Shown here in pieces: positions 8,087-15,967 of a stretch of 18,923 nucleotides of DNA. The stretch spans positions 1 to 18,923 of the forward strand of contig CAKUHA010000020.1 in assembly GCA_934655755.1 (NCBI GenBank). The letters are read 5' to 3'. The notes under the pieces were generated by a model. It searched no databases. It saw only the letters and a list, made by a program, of their open reading frames with translations, and had not been told where the DNA came from. Within the stretch, counting starts at the first letter, position 1; each line of letters opens with the position of its first letter. Made by a program: the position numbers and the translations under genes. The DNA is from an uncultured Collinsella sp. (lineage in GTDB: Bacteria > Actinomycetota > Coriobacteriia > Coriobacteriales > Coriobacteriaceae).

Positions 8087-9529
8087 ATGGACCAGACCGT
8101 ACCCGCATACGCCGCCGAGGTGGCCGATTACGGGCGCAGCCGCGACCCCGAGCCGGGTGAGGGCGCGCTCGTCAAGAACGTGCGTCCCGAATCGCCCGCA
8201 TGGGATGTGGGTATTGAGCCGGGCATGCGCGTGCTTACGGTCAACGGCGAGCAGCTCACCGACATGATTGTGTGGCTCTGGGAAGCCGACGACGACACCG
8301 TCGAGCTTGAGATTTTCGACCCGAGCGACAACACCGTCACCCCGGTGGAGCTCGACCGCTTTCCCGGCGAGGACTGGGGCCTGGAGTTCGACGGTCCCAT
8401 CTTCGATGGCATGCGTACCTGCGTAAACGCCTGCGTGTTTTGCTTTATGACGATGCTGCCCAAGGGCGGCCGCTCCACACTCTATATCCGTGACGACGAC
8501 TACCGCCTAAGCTTTTTGCAGGGCAACTTCGTCACGCTCACAAACCTCACCGACGAAGACGTGCAAAACGTCATCGACCGCAACATGAGCCCCATGAACG
8601 TGTCGGTCCACGCCGTGAGTCCCGACGTTCGCCGCCGCATGATGGGCCGCAACGCCCAGCGCGGCATGGACGTACTCGAGGCCATCATGGCCGCCGGCAT
8701 CGAGATCCACGCGCAGATCGTATTGTGCCCCGGCATGAACGACGGCGAGGAGTTGGAAAAGACCCTGCGCTATTGCGAGGAGCACGAGCAGATCACGAGC
8801 CTGGGCATTGTGCCGCTCGGTTTTACCAAGCACCAGAACCGCTTTAGCTGGTCATACAGCGATAAGCCCGAGCTCGCGCGCGAGACCATTGCCATGATCC
8901 GGCCCTATCAGGATCGCGCCTACGAGCGCTTTGGCCGCCACACCTTCCAGATGAGCGACGAGTTCTACCTGGACGCCGGCATCGAGCCGCCCGAGGCTGA
9001 CTTTTACGACGGCTACCCGCAGTACTACGATGGCATCGGCATGATTCGCTCGTATCTGGACGAGACCGACGATGTGCTTGCCGCAGACGCCGAGCGCCTG
9101 GCCCGCGTTCGTGAGGCCATCGCCGCCCGCGGCCAGCACCTGCTGTGCCTCTCGGGCGCCAGCGCGCGCGACACCGTGGCGCGCTTCGTGGAGTCGCCGC
9201 AGGGCCTTGCCGGCACTGTCGCGGCCATCAAGAACCGCTACTTTGGCGGCAACGTGGACGTGACCGGCCTCATTGTCGCGAGCGATATCCTGGAGCAGCT
9301 GCCGCAAGACCTGTCGGGGGTTATGCTCTTTGTGCCTAAGCTCATGTTCAACGCTGACGGCATGACGCTTGACGAGTATCATCGTGACGATTTACTCGCA
9401 AGCCTTAGAAAGCGCGGCGCCGAGGTTCATGTGGTGTCGACCATGCCGCATGAGCTGCTCGATACCCTGGAGCACATCCTTGGCATTGCGCCTGCCGTCT
9501 CTACTAATTCCACTGACCCTACCCATTAA
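8087..9529 (+). CDS. DUF512 protein: PDZ plus radical SAM-type iron-sulfur domain
   Basis: This 480-residue protein has a short N-terminal PDZ-like domain (about 25-85, ALVKNVRPESPAWDVGIEPG), then a radical SAM-like core and a C-terminal DUF512 domain. The cluster motif is Cx3Cx2C with Cys112, Cys116 and Cys119 (CVNACVFCF), followed by the family block RDDDYRLSFLQGNFVTLTN. The family is widespread in Firmicutes and some actinobacteria, and its reaction is unknown. In those genomes the gene is a frequent neighbour of der, as here (10 nt between). The ATG at 8087 is chosen because it follows the ispH stop and directly precedes the PDZ; an in-frame ATG at 7982 would lie inside ispH. A possible AAGGAG site is rather far upstream. 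Confidence 0.9.
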   Translation: MDQTVPAYAAEVADYGRSRDPEPGEGALVKNVRPESPAWDVGIEPGMRVLTVNGEQLTDMIVWLWEADDDTVELEIFDPSDNTVTPVELDRFPGEDWGLEFDGPIFDGMRTCVNACVFCFMTMLPKGGRSTLYIRDDDYRLSFLQGNFVTLTNLTDEDVQNVIDRNMSPMNVSVHAVSPDVRRRMMGRNAQRGMDVLEAIMAAGIEIHAQIVLCPGMNDGEELEKTLRYCEEHEQITSLGIVPLGFTKHQNRFSWSYSDKPELARETIAMIRPYQDRAYERFGRHTFQMSDEFYLDAGIEPPEADFYDGYPQYYDGIGMIRSYLDETDDVLAADAERLARVREAIAARGQHLLCLSGASARDTVARFVESPQGLAGTVAAIKNRYFGGNVDVTGLIVASDILEQLPQDLSGVMLFVPKLMFNADGMTLDEYHRDDLLASLRKRGAEVHVVSTMPHELLDTLEHILGIAPAVSTNSTDPTH

Positions 9530-9539
9530 AGGAGAGCAG

Positions 9540-10874
9540 ATGAAACCTATCGTCGCCGTCGTCGGACGCCCCAACGTGGGCAAGTCCACGCTCGTTAACC
9601 GCCTGGCCCAGACCTCGGACGCCATCGTCCACGAGTCCCGCGGCGTCACGCGCGACCGCTCGTATCACACGGCCGACTGGAACGGCCGCGAGTTCACCAT
9701 CGTCGACACAGGCGGCATCGAGCCGCTCAAGAGCGATGACGTCTTCGCTACGTCCATCCGCGACCAAGCCCTCGCCGCCGCCGAGGAAGCCGCCGTCATC
9801 CTGTTTGTGGTCGACGGCCGCACCGGCGTCACCGAGGAAGACGAGTCGGTCGCTCGCATGCTCAAGCGCTGCGACAAGCCGGTCTTTCTGTTGGTGAACA
9901 AGCTCGATAACCCCGATCGTGAGAACGACAGCATCTGGGAGTTCTATTCGCTCGGCATCGGTGAGCCCACGCCGCTCTCGGCCCTGCATGGCCACGGCAC
10001 GGGCGACCTGCTCGACGATATCGTTGCCCTGCTTCCGGAGGAAGAGGACGAGGTCGCCGATGAGTTCCCCGACGCGCTGAACGTCGCCATCATCGGCCGC
10101 CCCAACGCCGGCAAGTCGTCGCTGTTCAACCGCATCCTGGGCGCCGACCGCTCTATCGTGTCTAACATTGCCGGCACGACGCGCGACGCCATCGACACCG
10201 TCGTGGAGCGCAACGGCAAGCATTACCGCATGGTTGACACCGCGGGTATTCGCAAAAAGAGCACCGTATACGAGAATATCGAGTACTACTCGATGGTCCG
10301 CGGCCTGCGCGCCATCGATCGCGCCGATGTGGCACTGCTCGTCGTCGACGCCTCCGTGGGCGTTACCGAACAGGACCAGAAGGTCATGGGTCTTGCCATC
10401 GAGCGCGGCTGCGCCATCGTGGTGCTGCTCAACAAGTGGGACCTGCTCGACGACGACCGCAAACGCGAGGCCTGCATGGAGACCGTCGACCGCCGTCTGG
10501 GCGTCATGGCTCCCTGGGCCCAGTACCTGCGCATCTCGGCCCTGACCGGCCGCAGCATCGAGAAGATCTGGGCCATGGTCGACGCCGCCGAGAAGACGCG
10601 TTCGCAAAAAATCTCCACCTCGCGCCTCAACACCTTCCTCACCGACCTGCGTGAGTTCGGTCACACCGTCGTGGACGGCAAACGCCGCCTGCGCATGCAC
10701 TACGTGACCCAGACGGGCGTCAACCCGCCGACGTTCACGTTCTTCGTCAACCACAGCGACCTGGTCAACGATACCTACCAGCGCTACGTGGAAAACCGTA
10801 TGCGCTCGACCTTCGACTTCGCCGGCACGCCCATTCGACTCTTCTTTAGGAAGAAGGAGCAAAAGGATGCTTAA
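9540..10874 (+). CDS. der: Ribosome biogenesis GTPase Der (EngA)
   Basis: Der is an essential GTPase with two tandem G domains that assists 50S subunit maturation. The protein has 444 residues from the ATG at 9540, which has the strong site AAAGGAGAG. G domain 1 starts with GRPNVGKS at 9-16 and contains DTGG and NKLD. G domain 2 starts with GRPNAGKS from 186 and contains DTAGIRKK and NKWD. An acidic linker (EEEDEVADE) joins them, and the C-terminal KH-like domain (about 350-435) holds RLRMHYVTQTGVNPPTF. The longer frame back to 9369 lies inside the DUF512 gene and is rejected. Its stop overlaps the plsY start by 8 nt, so the two are probably translationally coupled. Confidence 0.97.
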   Translation: MKPIVAVVGRPNVGKSTLVNRLAQTSDAIVHESRGVTRDRSYHTADWNGREFTIVDTGGIEPLKSDDVFATSIRDQALAAAEEAAVILFVVDGRTGVTEEDESVARMLKRCDKPVFLLVNKLDNPDRENDSIWEFYSLGIGEPTPLSALHGHGTGDLLDDIVALLPEEEDEVADEFPDALNVAIIGRPNAGKSSLFNRILGADRSIVSNIAGTTRDAIDTVVERNGKHYRMVDTAGIRKKSTVYENIEYYSMVRGLRAIDRADVALLVVDASVGVTEQDQKVMGLAIERGCAIVVLLNKWDLLDDDRKREACMETVDRRLGVMAPWAQYLRISALTGRSIEKIWAMVDAAEKTRSQKISTSRLNTFLTDLREFGHTVVDGKRRLRMHYVTQTGVNPPTFTFFVNHSDLVNDTYQRYVENRMRSTFDFAGTPIRLFFRKKEQKDA

Positions 10875-11550
10875 TCCGATCCTGCTGACCGCCATCTGCG
10901 CCGTGGTCTCGTTCTTTATCGGAGCGATTCCGTTTGGCCTGATCCTGGGCCGCGTGTTCAATCACACGGACATTCGCAAGGCGGGTTCCGGCAACATCGG
11001 CACCACCAACGCACTGCGCGTGGCCGGCCCCAAGGTGGCCGCGCTCACGCTGCTGTGCGACTGCCTTAAGGGCGCTATCTGCGTGATCATCGCGCGCCCG
11101 CTCATCGCGAGCGTGGGCTTTGGCTTCCCCGTGAGCATCATGGCCCCCGGTGCCGACGGCGACTGGATGCTCGGTGTCATCTGCTTGACGGCCGTGTGGG
11201 GTCATATCTTTTCGCCCTACCTCAACTTCCACGGCGGCAAGGGCATCGCAGTTGGTTTGGGCGTCATCCTTGCTTGGTACTGGCCCATTGGCCTGTCGCT
11301 GCTTGGCATGTTTATCGTGGCCGTCGCCATCACCAAGTACGTGTCGGTGGGCTCGCTTGCCGCCGCCATCGGTCTTCCCATCGCTGCCTGCGCGGTCTTT
11401 CCGTATAGCAGCCTGGGCCTCAAGTTTTGCATGGCGATGATCGGCATCACCGTGGTGTGGGCCCATCGCTCGAATATCCAAAAGCTCATGGCCGGTAAGG
11501 AGTCCAAGCTCTCGTTTACCAAGCGCGTCACCGAGCCCGACGATAAGTAG
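10867..11550 (+). CDS. plsY: Acyl-phosphate:glycerol-3-phosphate acyltransferase
   Basis: PlsY transfers an acyl chain from acyl-phosphate (made by PlsX, not in this window) to glycerol-3-phosphate, the first step of phosphatidic acid synthesis. It is an integral membrane protein of 227 residues with several hydrophobic helices. The conserved loops are present: GSGNIGTTNALR (40-51), a DCLKG block (about 69-73) and HGGKGIAVGLG from His122. The start overlaps the der stop by 8 nt. gpsA, which supplies its substrate, begins 9 nt after its stop, a meaningful pairing. Confidence 0.96.
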   Translation: MLNPILLTAICAVVSFFIGAIPFGLILGRVFNHTDIRKAGSGNIGTTNALRVAGPKVAALTLLCDCLKGAICVIIARPLIASVGFGFPVSIMAPGADGDWMLGVICLTAVWGHIFSPYLNFHGGKGIAVGLGVILAWYWPIGLSLLGMFIVAVAITKYVSVGSLAAAIGLPIAACAVFPYSSLGLKFCMAMIGITVVWAHRSNIQKLMAGKESKLSFTKRVTEPDDK

Positions 11551-11559
11551 GAGAGAGTC

Positions 11560-12567
11560 ATGAATGTTGCGCTGATTGGCTCCGGCTCCTGGGGAACCGC
11601 CGTCGCCGGCCTTGCCGCCGCGCGAGCCGAGCGCGTGACCATGTGGGCCCATAGCGAGCAGACGGCCGCCGGTATTAACGCCGAACACCGTAACCCGCGC
11701 TATCTGGTGGACTACGAGCTTCCGGATAACGTCGTCGCCACGACAGAGCTCGCCCAAGCGCTCGACGGTGCCGAGGCCATCATCTTTGCCGTGCCTTCAA
11801 CGCACCTGCGCGGCGTCTGCCATCAGGCCTCGCCGTTTATCGCGGACGAGGCGCCGGTCCTGTGCCTCACCAAGGGCATCGAGCCTGAGTCAGGCCTGCT
11901 CATGAGCGAGGTCATCGCCAGCGAGATCGGCAACGAGTCGCGCGTGGCGGCGCTTTCGGGTCCCAACCATGCCGAGGAAATCTGCCGCGGCGGGCTTTCG
12001 GCCGCTGTCATCGCCAGCGAAGACCAGCAGGTGGGGGAGACCTTTAAGGACCTGCTCCTTTCCACGGCTTTCCGCATCTACCTGTCGCAGGATATGACCG
12101 GCGTCGAGGTCTGCGGTGCCATGAAAAACGTCATCGCTATCGTGTGCGGCATCTCCGCCGGCTCGGGTGCGGGCGACAACACGCTCGCCCTCATCATGAC
12201 GCGCGGCCTAGCCGAGATCAGCCGCCTGGTGCACGCCCGCGGCGGTCAGGCCATGACGTGCATGGGGCTTGCCGGCATGGGCGACCTTATCGCCACCTGC
12301 ACCTCGGAGCATTCGCGCAACCGCACCTTTGGCTACGAGTTTGCCCACGGCGTTTCGCTCGATGAGTACCAGGCGCGCACGCATATGGTGGTCGAGGGTG
12401 CCGTCGCGGCCCGCAGCGTCAGCGAACTCGCCCGCTCACTGGGCGTAGACATTCCGCTCACCTTTGCCGTGGAGCAAACGCTCTACAACGGTGTTACTTT
12501 GGATAGGGCGCTCGAGATTCTTACCGACCGCGTCCCTTCGCAAGAGTTCTACGGACTCACCGACTAG
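11560..12567 (+). CDS. gpsA: NAD(P)-dependent glycerol-3-phosphate dehydrogenase
   Basis: GpsA reduces dihydroxyacetone phosphate to sn-glycerol-3-phosphate, the backbone for PlsY and PlsC. The protein has 335 residues, normal for the family. The Rossmann motif GSGSWGT begins at 7. Later blocks are FAVPSTHLR, LTKGIE, SGPNHAEEI and GAMKNVIAI with the catalytic Lys189; the C-terminal substrate domain contains GLAGMGDLIATCTS and SRNRTFG. AGGAGAGA precedes the ATG. Placement right after plsY links substrate supply to its use. Confidence 0.97.
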   Translation: MNVALIGSGSWGTAVAGLAAARAERVTMWAHSEQTAAGINAEHRNPRYLVDYELPDNVVATTELAQALDGAEAIIFAVPSTHLRGVCHQASPFIADEAPVLCLTKGIEPESGLLMSEVIASEIGNESRVAALSGPNHAEEICRGGLSAAVIASEDQQVGETFKDLLLSTAFRIYLSQDMTGVEVCGAMKNVIAIVCGISAGSGAGDNTLALIMTRGLAEISRLVHARGGQAMTCMGLAGMGDLIATCTSEHSRNRTFGYEFAHGVSLDEYQARTHMVVEGAVAARSVSELARSLGVDIPLTFAVEQTLYNGVTLDRALEILTDRVPSQEFYGLTD

Positions 12568-12585
12568 CGCAGAAAGGCTTCTACC

Positions 12586-13257
12586 ATGGGTTCCATCAAA
12601 ATCGCTCCGTCTGTCCTTTCGGCCGATATGGCCAACCTCAAGGGCGAGCTCGACAAGATCGCCGGTGCCGACTACGTGCACTTCGACGTTATGGACGGCC
12701 ACTTTACCGGTAACCTCACTTTTGGCGTCGACATCCTCAAGGCTGTCAAGCGCTCCACCGATGTGCCGGTTGACGCGCACCTGATGGTGTCGAACCCCGA
12801 CGAGACGGTCGATTGGTATGCCGACGCCGGTGCCGACATGATCACCGTGCATTACGAGGCCTCCACGCACCTGCACCGCACGCTTACGCATCTGCAACAG
12901 CGCGGCGTCAAGGCCGGAGTGGTCCTCAACCCGGCTACGCCCGTCTGCGTGCTCGAGAGCATTATCGAGGTCGTCGACATGGTGCTGCTGATGAGCGTGA
13001 ACCCTGGCTTTGGCGGCCAGAGCTTTATCCCGGGCACCATCGCAAAGCTGCATGAACTTACGGCCATGTGTGAACGCCACGGCGCGTCGCCCCTGATCGA
13101 GGTCGACGGCGGCATCTCTTCCAAGAACATCGCCGAGGTCGTCAAGGCCGGCGCCAACGTGCTCGTGGCCGGCTCCGCCGTATTTAAGTCCGAAGATCCC
13201 GCTGCCGAGGTTGCGCAGCTGCAGAAGCTGGGCAACGAGGCCGCACAGGAGGCATAA
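12586..13257 (+). CDS. rpe: Ribulose-phosphate 3-epimerase
   Basis: Rpe interconverts ribulose-5-phosphate and xylulose-5-phosphate in the pentose phosphate pathway. It is a TIM barrel of 223 residues. Visible motifs are APSVLSAD (7-14), HFDVMDGHF (32-40) with metal ligands His32 and Asp34, DAHLMV, VNPGFGGQSFIP and EVDGGIS with the second catalytic Asp. The usual FVPN after MDG is FTGN here, a local departure near the active site. AGAAAGG serves as ribosome binding site. The next gene, a cysteine desulfurase, starts 6 nt after its stop. Confidence 0.96.
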   Translation: MGSIKIAPSVLSADMANLKGELDKIAGADYVHFDVMDGHFTGNLTFGVDILKAVKRSTDVPVDAHLMVSNPDETVDWYADAGADMITVHYEASTHLHRTLTHLQQRGVKAGVVLNPATPVCVLESIIEVVDMVLLMSVNPGFGGQSFIPGTIAKLHELTAMCERHGASPLIEVDGGISSKNIAEVVKAGANVLVAGSAVFKSEDPAAEVAQLQKLGNEAAQEA

Positions 13258-13263
13258 ACCCTT

Positions 13264-14442
13264 ATGACCGCAGGTCAAAACCGCATACCCGTGAATCTTG
13301 ACTACGCCGCCTCGACGCCCATGCGCGCCGAGGCGCTCCTTGCGCAGCGCGAATACGACGAAAGTGAGCTTGCCGGCGTCAACCCCAATTCGCTGCACTC
13401 GCTCGGTCGCAAGGCCGCCGCGCGCCTGGAAGTCGCCCGTCGCGAGATTGCCCGCAGCTTTGGCGCGCGCGTACGTCCGTCCGAGATCGTCCTGACCAAC
13501 GGCGGCACCGAGGCCAACCAGCTAGCGCTGCTCGGTCTTGCCGAGGGCGCTCGCCAGCGCGATCGTAAGCGCGACCGCGTGATCGTGTCCGCCATTGAGC
13601 ACGATTCGATCCTGGACAACCTGCCGCTGCTGCGCGCCGCCGGCTTTACCGTCGACCTGGTGCAGCCCTGCCGCGCGGGCTACATTGAGCCCGCGGCACT
13701 TACCGAGCTGCTGGGCGACGACGTGGCGCTCGTGAGCATTATGGTCGCCAACAACGAGACCGGCGTGGTGCAGCCCATCCTTGAGCTTGCCACAGCCGCA
13801 CACGCTGCCGGCGCCCTGTTCCATACCGATGCCATCCAGGGCTATCTGCATATTCCGCTCGATGTCACCGAGCTGGGCGTCGATGCCATGACCGTTGCGG
13901 CCCATAAGATCGGCGGCCCCGTGGCCTCTGGTGCGCTCTACCTTAAGAGCCGCACGCCCCTGCGTCCGCGCATCTTTGGCGGCGGACAGGAAGCCGGACG
14001 TCGCGCCGGTACGCAAGACCTGCGCACGCAGCTGGCCTTTGCCGCCGCCGTATCTGTGTTGGCGCCCAACGTGGCCCAGGAGCGCGCGACGCTACAGGCC
14101 CTGTCTGACAAACTCTATGCCACGCTTACGGCTCATCCGCGCATTCACGCCACGATGGGCGACTACGCGCAGTCCGATCGTCTGCCGGGTATGGTTTCGA
14201 TCTACGTCGACGGCATGGACTCCGAAGAGCTCATCATCAAGCTCGATGCCGCCGGCTTTGAGGTTTCGGCCGGATCGGCTTGCTCGAGCGGCAACATGGA
14301 CCCGAGCCACGTGCTCAGCGCCATGGGCATTGGCCGCGAGCAGGCATTGGGCTCGCTGCGTATCTCGTTTGATGACCGCGTGAATCCGGACGATCTGGAC
14401 GACTTTGCCCAGACGCTGCTCTCGATCGTAGGCGCCGCATGA
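13264..14442 (+). CDS. Cysteine desulfurase (NifS/IscS family)
   Basis: This PLP enzyme takes sulfur from cysteine as a persulfide for iron-sulfur clusters or tRNA thiolation. It has 392 residues. Marks are LDYAASTPM near the N-terminus, TNGGTEANQLAL, NNETGVVQP, HTDAIQG, the PLP lysine Lys215 in AAHKIGG, GGGQEAGRRAGTQD, and the persulfide cysteine Cys340 in SAGSACSSG. The extended loop around this cysteine is typical of the IscS/NifS group rather than SufS. No scaffold gene (iscU or sufU) is adjacent, so its sulfur acceptor is not shown. AGGAGG at the end of rpe is its probable ribosome binding site. Its stop overlaps the next start as ATGA. Confidence 0.93.
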   Translation: MTAGQNRIPVNLDYAASTPMRAEALLAQREYDESELAGVNPNSLHSLGRKAAARLEVARREIARSFGARVRPSEIVLTNGGTEANQLALLGLAEGARQRDRKRDRVIVSAIEHDSILDNLPLLRAAGFTVDLVQPCRAGYIEPAALTELLGDDVALVSIMVANNETGVVQPILELATAAHAAGALFHTDAIQGYLHIPLDVTELGVDAMTVAAHKIGGPVASGALYLKSRTPLRPRIFGGGQEAGRRAGTQDLRTQLAFAAAVSVLAPNVAQERATLQALSDKLYATLTAHPRIHATMGDYAQSDRLPGMVSIYVDGMDSEELIIKLDAAGFEVSAGSACSSGNMDPSHVLSAMGIGREQALGSLRISFDDRVNPDDLDDFAQTLLSIVGAA

Positions 14443-15248
14443 TTGTCTCCGAGTTTGAACGTGCGCTGCTAGCGCGCTACCCCAAGGCGGACGCCGAGGA
14501 CTGGGATCATATAGGGCTATCTGTGGGAGATCCCGCTGCAAAGATCACCGGTGTTGCCTGCGCACTCGACGCGACCGAGGCCAACGTGCAACGCGCTCTC
14601 GAGTCCGGCGCCAACGTGCTGCTGACGCATCATCCCATCTATATCAAGGCGCCCGATGCCTTTTGTCCGGCCGATTCCGCGCGTCCCCAGTGTAGCGCCG
14701 CGCTGTACGAGGCAGCTCGTTGCGGCGTGAGCATCATCTCGCTTCACACCAACCTGGACCGCTCGCACGAAGCGCGCGTTCGCCTGAGCAATTTGCTGGG
14801 CGCTGAGCCCATGAGCTCGCTGGAGCATGTGGACGAGCCTGAGCTCACCGGTCTGGGCGCACTTGCGACCCTCCACGACCCCTGTAACCTGCGCGATCTC
14901 GCCAACCGTGCCGCCACGGCCTATAGCAGTGACCCGCGCGTATGGGGCGAAGCCGAGCGCCCGTGCCGCACCGTAGCCATTCTGGGCGGTTCCCTCGGCG
15001 ATTTTGGTGAGCTTGCCATCGCCGCAGGCGCAGATGTTATTGTGACCGGAGAGGCTGGCTACCACGTGGCGCAGGATCTTGCCTTGCGTGGCCTGGCCGT
15101 GATCCTACTCGGCCATGACCGCTCCGAAGAGCCGTTCGTGGATATCTTGATGAACTCTGCAGTTGACGCCGGGGTCGACCCCCGTCATGCGATTAAAATA
15201 CTGAACCCTTGCCAATGGTGGACTGTGACAAAAGGAGAGAACTTATGA
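14439..15248 (+). CDS. Nif3-like dinuclear metal protein (DUF34 / GTP cyclohydrolase I type 2 family)
   Basis: The protein has 269 residues, the short form without the PII-like insert. Metal-binding blocks are THHPI with His64 and His65, HTNLD with His103 and Asp107, and GHDRSE with His226 and Glu230, which together hold two metal ions. Database names such as GTP cyclohydrolase I type 2 are weakly founded, and the true role of the family is unsettled. It overlaps the cysteine desulfurase by 4 nt and the zinc-ribbon gene by 4 nt, so the three are probably translated together. The Nif3-like / zinc-ribbon coiled-coil pair recurs in bacteria. Confidence 0.9.
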   Translation: MIVSEFERALLARYPKADAEDWDHIGLSVGDPAAKITGVACALDATEANVQRALESGANVLLTHHPIYIKAPDAFCPADSARPQCSAALYEAARCGVSIISLHTNLDRSHEARVRLSNLLGAEPMSSLEHVDEPELTGLGALATLHDPCNLRDLANRAATAYSSDPRVWGEAERPCRTVAILGGSLGDFGELAIAAGADVIVTGEAGYHVAQDLALRGLAVILLGHDRSEEPFVDILMNSAVDAGVDPRHAIKILNPCQWWTVTKGENL

Positions 15249-15964
15249 GCGCCGGCGCTACGCTACTCAAGCTGCAACAGATCGATTTGGAGCTCGCCCG
15301 CAACAAGAGCGAACTTGCCAATATGCCGGAGCTCAAGGAGCTCGCTTCCAAGCGAAAGACCTATGTGAAGCTCAAGTCCGAGATGACCAAGCTCTACGCC
15401 CAGCGCAAGGATTTGGACATTGAGCTCGACGACCTCAACACCACCGAGATCCAGACCAACAATGCCATCGAGGCTGCCAAGAAGCGTCACGTCGACGGTT
15501 CTGATTACCGCGAGGTGCAGGACCTGGAGAATGAGCTTGCCACCCTGGCAAAGCGTCTGGACAAGATTGAGCACACCCGCAAGGACGTCGTCGTCGCCCA
15601 TAAGGAAGCGCTCGACCGCGAGGCTCGCGCTCAGGCCATCATCGCAAAGTTCGAGGAGGGTGTAAAAGCCGATACCAAGGCCGCTCGCGCCAAGGCTGCC
15701 GACCTACAGGCCCAGATTGACGCCGCCACCAAGGAGCGCATCGCCCTTGCCGCTACGCTGCCGACCGACGTGCTCACCGATTATGAGCGTCTGCTCAAGC
15801 AGTTCCGCGGCCTGGCTGTCGAGACCATCCAGGGCAACATCCCTACGGTCTGCCACACCGCGCTGCAGGCTTCGTCCATGAGCGACCTCAACCACGACGG
15901 TAGCGAAATTACGCACTGCCCGTACTGCCACCGCCTGCTGGTGCTCCCGAGCAAGGAAGCGTAA
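15245..15964 (+). CDS. Coiled-coil protein with degenerate C4-type zinc ribbon (DUF164 family)
   Basis: The protein has 239 residues. About 190 form a long, highly charged helical hairpin, and a small zinc-ribbon-like tail follows. The family normally carries CxxC twice. Here the second pair is present (Cys225 and Cys228 in CPYC), but the first reads PTVC, leaving only Cys203 with Pro200 at the missing position. The function of the family outside flagellar relatives is unknown; a nucleic-acid or scaffold role is often suggested. AAAGGAGAG precedes the ATG at 15245, which overlaps the Nif3-like stop. The longer frame from 15209 lies inside the previous gene and is rejected. coaBC starts 3 nt after its stop. 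Confidence 0.88.
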   Translation: MSAGATLLKLQQIDLELARNKSELANMPELKELASKRKTYVKLKSEMTKLYAQRKDLDIELDDLNTTEIQTNNAIEAAKKRHVDGSDYREVQDLENELATLAKRLDKIEHTRKDVVVAHKEALDREARAQAIIAKFEEGVKADTKAARAKAADLQAQIDAATKERIALAATLPTDVLTDYERLLKQFRGLAVETIQGNIPTVCHTALQASSMSDLNHDGSEITHCPYCHRLLVLPSKEA

Positions 15965-15967
15965 AGG

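Noticed and set aside
9369..9539. Extension of der upstream of 9540
   Set aside because: It lies within the DUF512 gene; the canonical Der N-terminus MKPIVAVVGRPNVGKS begins at 9540 after a strong ribosome binding site.
9519..10961. Minus-strand open frame of 480 codons opposite der
   Set aside because: Der accounts for this DNA with all its GTPase motifs; the opposite frame shows no motif and no ribosome binding site of note.
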